NCBI GenBank assembly: GCA_903827735.1
Contig: CAIKJM010000616.1
Location: 1 to 13,499 of the forward strand
Direction: 5' to 3'
DNA: 13,499 bases
Source: an uncultured Rhodanobacter sp.
GTDB lineage: Bacteria; Pseudomonadota; Gammaproteobacteria; Xanthomonadales; Rhodanobacteraceae
Positions 8,042-13,499 of the stretch are shown here, one piece after another (the stretch's first letter is position 1; each line of letters starts with the position of its first letter). The notes under the pieces were generated by a model that saw only the letters and a list, made by a program, of their open reading frames with translations, did not search any database and was not told where the DNA came from. Made by a program: the position numbers and the translations under genes.

Positions 8042-8324
8042 GAGCTTCCTTCGCGGCAAGAGCCTTGTCGATACAAAGAACGTTTATGACCAACCGCGAC
8101 GGCGCTTTCATGGGCTACGGTCGTCAAAAGCCCCGTTGAACTCACCGATCCGGTCGATGCTGACTGCGCAAACTCGGCGTGTGCGCGGCATGGCATCCCG
8201 ATTCCCGCCACCAGCGATATAGCGGCAGACATGCCGCGCAATCGATCCAGCCGGTCTTCAGAGATCGTTGCGCCTGGGATGCCTACGACAAACGGCTCAC
8301 GCCGCCGCCACTACGCTTTTCGGC

Positions 8325-8585
8325 ATGGACATCGCAACCAAGATCGTCGACATGTTGCGCCAACGCGCTTCGACGGCGTCGATCTGCCCATCGGACGTCG
8401 CGCGGGCGCTCGCCGATAGCGATCCGGCATGGCGTGCCTTGATGCCATCGGTGCGCAAAGCGGCAACGGCCCTGGCTTACTCCGACCGCATCGTCATAAC
8501 GCGCGGAACGCACGAGGTCGATCCTGCGGATGTCGATCACGGTCCGATACGCCTGCGCCGGGGTGCAAAATTTCCGCAGGGTTAG
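8325..8585 (+). CDS. DUF3253 family small protein (winged-helix-like)
   Basis: This 86-residue protein matches the DUF3253 pattern as I know it: ICPSDVAR (20-27), the WRALMPSVRKAA segment (36-47), a strand with I-V-I-T-R-G (56-61), and VDP then GPIRLRR near the C-terminus. The fold is expected to be a small winged helix. Members are widespread, often as single small genes, and their role is not established. The ATG at 8325 is preferred over the upstream TTG at 8268, because homology-like sequence begins at MDIATK. No clear Shine-Dalgarno precedes either, so the start is less sure than the gene. It stands alone, with about 280 bases of non-coding sequence on each side. Confidence 0.8.
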   Translation: MDIATKIVDMLRQRASTASICPSDVARALADSDPAWRALMPSVRKAATALAYSDRIVITRGTHEVDPADVDHGPIRLRRGAKFPQG

Positions 8586-8863
8586 ATTTATACGGGCAGC
8601 TCAGCCGAACCGATGGATGCCGCCGTCATGCAGTGGCATAGACATGCCGAAGGCGGTCCAAAATATTTTCTTCGGCGCCCTGCCTTCAAGAAGCGCTACC
8701 CGCCGCCCGCGCAGCAGCGGCATGTGATTTTTCGAGCGTGCGGCGGTTTTCATCGACGATGTTCATGTGCGCCATCCTCCGCATCACCCCGGTGCAGGCG
8801 AACGATCGTCCAGGGCTGCATGCGGCCACAGAAGCCGACGTCAACCGTGGCTGGCGACAGGCG

Positions 8864-11221
8864 TCACAGGCGTGTGCTGCCCAGGCGCAGCGCGTTGCTC
8901 ACCACCGAGACCGAACTCAGGCTCATGGCCAGCGCCGCGATCATCGGCGACAGCGTGATGCCGAACCACGGATACAACACACCGGCGGCCAGCGGTACGC
9001 CCACGGCGTTGTAGACGAAGGCAAAAAACAGGTTTTGCCGGATATTGCGAACCGTGGCCTGCGACAGCGCGCGCGCCCGCACGATCGCGCCCAGGTCGCC
9101 TTTGACCAGAGTCACTTGCGCGCTCTCCATCGCCACATCGGTGCCGCCGCCCATGGCGATGCCGATATCGGCCGCCGCCAGCGCGGGCGCATCGTTGATG
9201 CCGTCGCCGGCCATCGCCACACGCCGGCCCTTTTGGCGCAAGGTGTTCACCGCTGCCGCCTTGTCCGCCGGAAGGACATCGGCATGGACTTCGTCGATAG
9301 CGAGCTCGCGCGCCACCGCCTGCGCGGTGACGGCGTTGTCGCCGGTGAGCATAACGATATGCAGGCCGACCGCCCGCAGGGTCTTCAACGCCGTCGCCGT
9401 GTCGGGCTTGATCCGGTCGGCGACGACCAGCAGCGCGGCAAGCGTGCCGCCGATGGCCAGAAACACCACGGTGGCGCCCTGCCGACGTAAGGTTTCGGCG
9501 CGCGCGCCGATGTCATCGGCAACGTCGATGTGGAGCTCATCCATCAGCTTCGCATTGCCCACGGCTGCGGCGCCACCATCCACGGTCGCGCAGACGCCCC
9601 GGCCTGTCAGCGAGCGAAAACCCTGCGCGGCCAGCGTGGGCACGCCATCGGCCTCGGCCGCCAGTACGATCGCCCGCGCCAGCGGATGTTCGCTCGGCCG
9701 CTCCAGCGCGACGGCCACGGCCAGCAGGCGTTCGCGCGACTGGCCGTCCAGACTGATGCAATCGGTCAGCGCTGGCTTGCCGATGGTCAGCGTGCCGGTC
9801 TTGTCGACCACCAGCGTGTCGATCTTGCACAGCGCCTCGATCGCGCCGGCGTCCTTGAACAACACGCCATGCTGCGCACCGCGACCGCTGGCCACCATGA
9901 TCGAGATGGGTGTAGCCAGACCCAACGCGCACGGACAAGCAACGATCAACACCGACACCGCTGCGATCAGCGCGTGCGCCATTCGCGGCGCCGGTCCCAG
10001 CAGCGCCCACAGCGCAAAGGCCAGCAGCGCAATGGTCACCACGGCCGGCACGAACCACACAGCCACCCGGTCGGCCGCGCGCTGCAGCGGCGCCTTGCTG
10101 CGCTGCGCTTGCGCCACCTGCGCGACGATCTGGGCCAGCATCGTCGCACCGCCCACTTTCTCCGCGCGCATGGTCAACGCGCCGTCCTGGTTCACCGTAC
10201 CGCCGGTGAGCGGATCATTCTTCGCCTTGGCCACTGGCATCGCCTCGCCGGTCAGCATCGACTCGTCGACATGGCTCTGGCCGTCCTGCACCACGCCATC
10301 GACCGGCACCTTTTCGCCAGGGCGCACACGCAGTATGTCGCCGGCATGCACGTCGTCCAGTGGCACGTCGGCTTCACTGCCGTCCGCGGCGATCCGCCGT
10401 GCGGTTTTCGGCACCAGCCCTAGCAGTGCTTTCAACGCTGCGCCGGTGCGGCGACGCGCCCGCAGCTCGAGCAAATCGCCCAGCGTGACCAGCGTGACGA
10501 TCACCGCCGCCGATTCGAAATACACCGCGACGTGGCCGCGCATATCGCGGAAGCCGGATGGAAAAATGTCTGGCCACAGGAACGCAACGGCGCTGTAAAG
10601 CCACGCCACGCCGGTACCCAGCGCAATCAGCGTGTACATATTCGGATGCCATGGTTTGAGCGAACGCCAGCCGCGCGCGAAGAACGGCTTGCTGCCCCAC
10701 AGCACCACGATCGTTGCCAGCACCGCCTCGACCCATCCACGCACACCATCCCACGCGGCCGGCAGCGACCAGCCGAAGAGATGCGGACCCATCGCCAGCA
10801 CGAACACCGGCAAAGTCAGGCCCAGCAGCAGCCAGAAACGTCGCGTCATGGCCGACAGCTCGCCGCCGTCGTCATCGTCCAGGCTCGGCGTCATCGGCTC
10901 CAGCGCCATGCCGCACTTCGGGCAATCGCCCGGGCCGACCTGCTGCACCTCCGGATGCATGGGACAGGTGTAGACAGCGCCCGCGGCAGCCGAGGGCGGC
11001 GGCTTGCGCCCGCCCTCGTAGGCGGCCGGGTCCGCGACGAATTTTTCGCGGCAGCTTGCGCCGCAGAAATACCAGGTATGGCCGCCGTGTTCGACCCGAT
11101 GCCTGGCGCCGTCCGTCGACACCGACATGCCGCAAACCGGATCGGTCGCCTTCGCGCCGCCCGTTTTCAGATCCTGCGTTTTGCTGCTGCCGTGACCGCA
11201 GCAGGAAGCGTGCTCGTCCAT
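8864..11221 (-). CDS. copA: Copper-type P1B-1 ATPase with N-terminal YHS and heavy-metal-binding domains
   Basis: This 785-residue inner-membrane pump exports Cu(I), and probably Ag(I), driven by ATP. A cysteine/histidine-rich start (CCGHG, 7-11) is followed by a YHS domain (about 26-68: DPVCGM, then FCGASC). A YHMBD-type metal-binding domain comes next (84-110: YTCPMHP, then CPKCGM). The pump core has TGE 324-326 (actuator), CPC 429-431 in the transport helix, the phosphorylated D473 in DKTGT, H512-P513 (SEHPLA) and GDGIND 672-677. YN (737-738), then M766 with S769/S770, are the P1B-1 membrane residues expected for Cu(I). No classical CxxC HMA domain is present. The frame could extend 37 codons upstream into the regulator gene. 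The ATG at 11221 is preferred because it overlaps the regulator's stop (TGATG), which indicates coupling, and because MDEHASCC starts the metal-binding region. Confidence 0.93.
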   Translation of the reverse strand: MDEHASCCGHGSSKTQDLKTGGAKATDPVCGMSVSTDGARHRVEHGGHTWYFCGASCREKFVADPAAYEGGRKPPPSAAAGAVYTCPMHPEVQQVGPGDCPKCGMALEPMTPSLDDDDGGELSAMTRRFWLLLGLTLPVFVLAMGPHLFGWSLPAAWDGVRGWVEAVLATIVVLWGSKPFFARGWRSLKPWHPNMYTLIALGTGVAWLYSAVAFLWPDIFPSGFRDMRGHVAVYFESAAVIVTLVTLGDLLELRARRRTGAALKALLGLVPKTARRIAADGSEADVPLDDVHAGDILRVRPGEKVPVDGVVQDGQSHVDESMLTGEAMPVAKAKNDPLTGGTVNQDGALTMRAEKVGGATMLAQIVAQVAQAQRSKAPLQRAADRVAVWFVPAVVTIALLAFALWALLGPAPRMAHALIAAVSVLIVACPCALGLATPISIMVASGRGAQHGVLFKDAGAIEALCKIDTLVVDKTGTLTIGKPALTDCISLDGQSRERLLAVAVALERPSEHPLARAIVLAAEADGVPTLAAQGFRSLTGRGVCATVDGGAAAVGNAKLMDELHIDVADDIGARAETLRRQGATVVFLAIGGTLAALLVVADRIKPDTATALKTLRAVGLHIVMLTGDNAVTAQAVARELAIDEVHADVLPADKAAAVNTLRQKGRRVAMAGDGINDAPALAAADIGIAMGGGTDVAMESAQVTLVKGDLGAIVRARALSQATVRNIRQNLFFAFVYNAVGVPLAAGVLYPWFGITLSPMIAALAMSLSSVSVVSNALRLGSTRL

Positions 11222-11643
11222 CACGACACCACCTCGTCGTTCAGCGCCGCAAGGATCGGACAGGATTCCGGCCTGCCATGCCCCGGGCAAGACTCGATCA
11301 GTTGCGCCAGCCCGTCGCGCACTCGCCCCCATTCGGCAATGCGCTGTTCGATCGCGGCCAGCCGCTGCGTTGCCCGCTGCTTCACCCGCTTCACACCGTG
11401 CAGTCGATCGGTGGACAGTGTCAGCAGATCGCGGATTTCTTCCAGCGTAAAACCCAGATCCTTGGCGCGACGGATAAAGCGCAGTTGCGCAACGGCGCCG
11501 TCGCCGTAACTGCGATAGCCCGACGCCCGCCGCATCGGTTCGGGCAGCAAGCCTTGGCGCTCGTAATAACGGATGGGGTCGATCGCCACGCCGGCACGCT
11601 TGGCGACGGCACCGATGGTGAGTGAGCCGATTTGAGCGTTCAT
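11221..11643 (-). CDS. MerR-family metal-responsive transcriptional regulator
   Basis: This 140-residue regulator has the MerR winged helix-turn-helix at residues 8-45 (LTIGAVAKRAGV, RYYERQGLL, GYRSY). A second helical part (to about 75) and a long dimerisation helix (about 83-117) follow. A C-terminal metal loop has C119 and C128 (ESCPGHGRPESCPIL). It lies directly upstream of the ATPase and overlaps it by one base, so it very likely senses copper or a related metal and controls the operon and itself. At the position that is Cys in MerR/ZntR and Ser in CueR (17 residues before the RIAEx motif), this protein has V84. The C-x8-C spacing is that of MerR and ZntR rather than the C-x7-C of CueR. 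The metal specificity therefore cannot be assigned from these residues. There is no Shine-Dalgarno before the ATG at 11643; see the promoter entry. Confidence 0.92.
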   Translation of the reverse strand: MNAQIGSLTIGAVAKRAGVAIDPIRYYERQGLLPEPMRRASGYRSYGDGAVAQLRFIRRAKDLGFTLEEIRDLLTLSTDRLHGVKRVKQRATQRLAAIEQRIAEWGRVRDGLAQLIESCPGHGRPESCPILAALNDEVVS

Positions 11644-11649
11644 GGCAGC

Positions 11650-11681
11650 AGTCTAGACCCTTGATCCAGGTCCAGAGTCAA
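11650..11681 (-). promoter_or_regulatory. MerR-type promoter/operator of the regulator-ATPase operon, with long spacer
   Basis: On the minus strand, -35 TTGACT (plus 11676-11681) and -10 TAGACT (plus 11650-11655) are 20 bases apart. The spacer is longer than normal, as expected for promoters that MerR-family activators untwist. An imperfect dyad spans the spacer: one arm reads GACTCTGGACC and the other, read on the opposite strand, GACCCTTGATCC. Counting from the -10 box, transcription should begin at about base 11643, the A of the regulator's ATG, which implies a leaderless mRNA. Confidence 0.75.
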
Positions 11682-11855
11682 GCGTGGATGATCGACACCG
11701 GATTTCCCGGCGACCGGCGGCGCCGCGATAAACGCCTTACGAAAACGGCGCCAGGTTCTTGCAACTTGGGGCGCCGCTCCGCGAACCGAAACGGAGGACG
11801 GCATCGCGTTGGAAAGCGCTCTGTGCACCATGCGTTGACCCATACTGCCGACCGA

Positions 11856-12080
11856 TCAAAGCTCGGGAACATCCCCCGATTGGAACAGCACGCGCGGCGT
11901 GCCGTAGTCGCCGCTTTCTTCGTCGACATCCATGCTGTAAGCGACGACGCCAGCATGTTTGTCGGCCAGCAAGCCTGCCCTGCGTGCCGCCTCATCGGCT
12001 GTCTTGAACTGCAGAACCTGACCCGGCTTCAGGCCATTCCTCACCCGGTCGAACGGCTGCACTACGTGGATCGTTTCCAT
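11856..12080 (-). CDS. Small hypothetical protein, possibly conserved
   Basis: This 74-residue soluble protein has no signal peptide, membrane segment or cysteine. It has a compact alternating pattern: METIHVVQPF, then FKTADEAARRA (25-35), AGVVAYSMDVDEESGDYG (43-60) and PRVLFQSGDVPEL at the end. This looks like a small alpha/beta fold in which a helix binds a sheet, and I recall similar short proteins in proteobacteria, without a known role. A clear ribosome binding site, AGGAAG on the minus strand (plus 12085-12090), sits 4 bases before the ATG at 12080. The gene is divergent from the DoxX gene, with about 225 bases between them. The acidic C-terminal half is worth noting; no ligand can be inferred. 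Confidence 0.75.
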   Translation of the reverse strand: METIHVVQPFDRVRNGLKPGQVLQFKTADEAARRAGLLADKHAGVVAYSMDVDEESGDYGTPRVLFQSGDVPEL

Positions 12081-12305
12081 CGGTCTTCCTGGGTCTTTGA
12101 TTGGCTCGAGGATAGGCCAGCGTTCGAGCGTGCTTTTCTTGGAGAAGGCGTATTCTGATCCAAAGATTCAACGCCAGGGCGTTCGACCGGTTAACGCACC
12201 AGTGCAACACGCGTCAAAGCAATCAACGCGGCTCAAAGCCCATCGCGTTGCGCAGAACACCCCATCACCACATCGGCAACTTCACCTACGAAAGGAGAAA
12301 TCATC

Positions 12306-12719
12306 GTGCGATACACACTTTTCGAAAACCGCAAAGACGAAATCCTTCTTATCGCGCGCATATTGCTGGTTGCCCTTTTCGTGCTGTTTGGCTGGAGCAA
12401 GCTGACCAGCTTTTCGGGCACGATTGCATACATGGCGGCCGAGCATGCACCTTTGCCGACCGTCGCGGCGGTCATCGCTGTCGTCATGGAGCTACTCGTC
12501 GGTTTGGCGATCGCCGTAGGTTTCTACACGCGGCCGCTGGCCTATCTGCTCACCCTGTACACGCTGGCAACGGCGTTCATCGGGCATCACTACTGGACAA
12601 TGCCCGATGCCGAGCGCATGGCGAACATGATCAATTTCTACAAGAACCTGTCGATCGCGGGTGGCCTACTGCTGCTATGTATCGCCGGCCCTGGCAAGTA
12701 CTCGCTGGATCGTCGGTAA
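12306..12719 (+). CDS. DoxX-family integral membrane protein
   Basis: This 137-residue protein has four predicted transmembrane helices (about 13-31, 51-73, 76-93 and 114-127). It carries the DoxX-type pattern: ARILL-x-LFVLFGWSKL (17-33), MELLVGLAIAVGFYTRPLA (61-79), then TAFIGHHYW (89-97). The start is the GTG at 12306, supported by an excellent Shine-Dalgarno AAGGAG at 12292-12297 with 8-base spacing. DoxX was first described as part of a quinone-linked thiosulfate oxidation complex in archaea, but most bacterial members have unclear roles in envelope stress or redox processes. No partner gene is next to it: it is divergent from a small hypothetical gene and convergent with a lipoprotein gene. 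It is likely transcribed alone. Confidence 0.88.
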   Translation: MRYTLFENRKDEILLIARILLVALFVLFGWSKLTSFSGTIAYMAAEHAPLPTVAAVIAVVMELLVGLAIAVGFYTRPLAYLLTLYTLATAFIGHHYWTMPDAERMANMINFYKNLSIAGGLLLLCIAGPGKYSLDRR

Positions 12720-12815
12720 ATGATCGATCACACCGGGTCAAAGCCAGTTCGCGTATCGACGGCGCGATCGGACTCCGCGCAATCGAGTCTCGCCTAATGG
12801 ACACACACTCCGGAC

Positions 12816-12831
12816 CCGGTTCTGAAACCGG
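12816..12831. terminator. Perfect hairpin between convergent genes, weak terminator candidate
   Basis: CCGGTT-CTGA-AACCGG is a perfect 6-base stem with a 4-base loop, between the stop of the DoxX gene and the stop of the convergent lipoprotein gene. Its position suits a two-way terminator, but neither side has a T tract. Confidence 0.3.
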
Positions 12832-12874
12832 CAAAATAGAGATGGCATAAATCAGGCAAAACGCTTAGTGAAAA

Positions 12875-13294
12875 TTATCTATTTCCGCCTGCGCTCGCAG
12901 GATTCGGCAAAAGATTCGGCGGCGAACTGACAGCCGGTAACGGGCCACTTACAGCGAAGTTTATTGGCACTCTGACGTAAGAGTCTGCTGGCAAACCGTC
13001 GATCGTTTCGGGCTTGAAGGTCCAATGCTTCGACGTCCAAATGGCAGCTCGATCCAGATCAAGATAACCGCTGCTCTTATTCACGCGGACATCCAGCGGC
13101 GTCCCTTGTTTTCCAACGAGCACCAATAAGACAACCGTTCCCTGATGATTCTGCCGTGCCGCCTCGGCCGGATAGTACAACGCCGTTCGAGTGGCCAGCG
13201 TCGCCGGCACGACAACTGGCACATGCTTGACCGGTGCACAACCAACAAACAGCAGTACTAGAGCTGATAACAGGCTCGCTCGAAGAAAAAACAT
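12875..13294 (-). CDS. Lipoprotein with TonB C-terminal domain
   Basis: The 139-residue product begins with a short lipoprotein signal peptide whose lipobox is LFVGC, making C19 the lipidated cysteine. The TonB C-terminal domain follows at about 41-113: YPAEAARQ, G-T-V-V-L-L-V-L-V (52-60), V-R-V-N-KSSGYLDLDRAA (69-84), W-T-F-KP (91-95) and the closing V-R-V-P-I-N-F strand. It lacks the transmembrane helix and proline-rich spacer of true TonB, so it cannot be the inner-membrane energy transducer. It is more likely an envelope protein using the fold for binding. Residues after 114 are a proline- and serine-rich tail. The ATG at 13294 has GGGGGA a few bases upstream as an acceptable ribosome binding site. 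No neighbour indicates a partner. Confidence 0.85.
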   Translation of the reverse strand: MFFLRASLLSALVLLFVGCAPVKHVPVVVPATLATRTALYYPAEAARQNHQGTVVLLVLVGKQGTPLDVRVNKSSGYLDLDRAAIWTSKHWTFKPETIDGLPADSYVRVPINFAVSGPLPAVSSPPNLLPNPASAGGNR

Positions 13295-13402
13295 GGATCC
13301 CCCAGATTGCTAATGGATCGAAAAGTTAGGCCTTTTTATCAGGAATGAATCCTTTTTTCCCTGCGATTATTGATTCCCTGTAACTCAGGTCTTCCTTATA
13401 GA

Positions 13403-13430
13403 GTTCCGGGAACGTTGGTTCGCAGGAACC
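13403..13430. repeat. Two adjacent palindromes, possible operator or hairpins
   Basis: GTTCC-G-GGAAC (13403-13413) and GGTTC-GCAG-GAACC (13417-13430) are perfect inverted repeats only 3 bases apart. They share GTTC/GAAC half-sites. TATGAT at 13451-13456 follows and could be a -10 box for a gene starting near the window end. No protein-coding gene is supported between 13295 and 13499. Confidence 0.3.
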
Positions 13431-13499
13431 CCGTCGAAATAACGCTGCTGTATGATTCACACCGCGCGCAATGGACGCCGACCCCGCAATGGCGATCCA

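Noticed and set aside
7552..8241. Minus-strand open frame of 229 codons whose start resembles a signal peptide
   Set aside because: It overlaps the cysteine-pair protein, whose composition and motifs are protein-like. The minus-strand product shows no domain, and the resemblance to a signal peptide is likely chance in GC-rich sequence.
8688..8766. Possible 26-codon minus-strand gene with GGAGG before its ATG, downstream of the ATPase
   Set aside because: Very short, alanine-rich and without recognisable similarity; a ribosome-binding-like string alone does not support it.
9045..10598. Long plus-strand open frame of 517 codons opposite the copper ATPase
   Set aside because: The product is dominated by serine, alanine and arginine runs, and the ATPase on the other strand has every expected motif.
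13331..13351. AGGA/TCCT mini-stem followed by six T as an intrinsic terminator
   Set aside because: A 4-base AT-containing stem is too weak, and no plus-strand gene ends just before it.
13452..13499. ATG codons at 13452 and 13471 that could start a gene running off the window
   Set aside because: Only 9-16 codons are visible, with no clear Shine-Dalgarno or recognisable sequence, so a coding call cannot be supported.

Overview
The window is GC-rich, densely coding bacterial DNA from a Gram-negative proteobacterium. The mix of a secreted alpha-amino acid ester hydrolase, TonB-like proteins, a lipoprotein and a MerR/P1B-ATPase copper module would fit the Xanthomonadales (Xanthomonas to Rhodanobacter/Dyella type). 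That placement is inference from gene content and style, not from a database match.

Layout: (1) bases 1-112, minus strand, hold the N-terminus of a membrane protein cut by the window edge. (2) 487-4312, plus strand, is a tight three-gene operon with ATGA overlaps. It encodes a PaoABC/YagTSR-type molybdenum hydroxylase: a 2Fe-2S subunit, an FAD subunit with an extra cysteine cluster motif, and a molybdopterin subunit. (3) 4643-6589, plus, is a secreted CocE/NonD-family hydrolase whose catalytic and carboxylate residues point to alpha-amino acid ester hydrolase. Two perfect hairpins precede its start and a probable terminator hairpin follows it. (4) 7118-8041 (reading frame open from 6968), plus, is a membrane-anchored, proline-rich protein with three cysteine pairs, and 8325-8585 is a small DUF3253 protein. 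(5) 8864-11643, minus, is a MerR-type regulator followed by a copper-type P1B ATPase. Its MerR-style promoter lies so close to the regulator's ATG that the mRNA is probably leaderless. (6) 11856-12080, minus, is a small conserved-type hypothetical protein, and 12306-12719, plus, is a DoxX-family membrane protein. (7) 12875-13294, minus, is a lipoprotein with a TonB C-terminal domain. The last 200 bases hold two adjacent palindromes and no gene I can support.

How the parts work together: the Mo-hydroxylase subunits form one redox enzyme (substrate to Moco to Fe-S to FAD). The regulator and ATPase form one metal-efflux unit. The remaining genes look like independent housekeeping or accessory genes. 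I see no transposase, integrase, phage gene, CRISPR array, rRNA or tRNA. The spacers 8042-8324 and 8586-8863 (each under 300 bases) show no gene I can support. The oddest items are the leaderless promoter, the regulator's unusual metal-site residues, and the split TonB-like architecture of two separate proteins.
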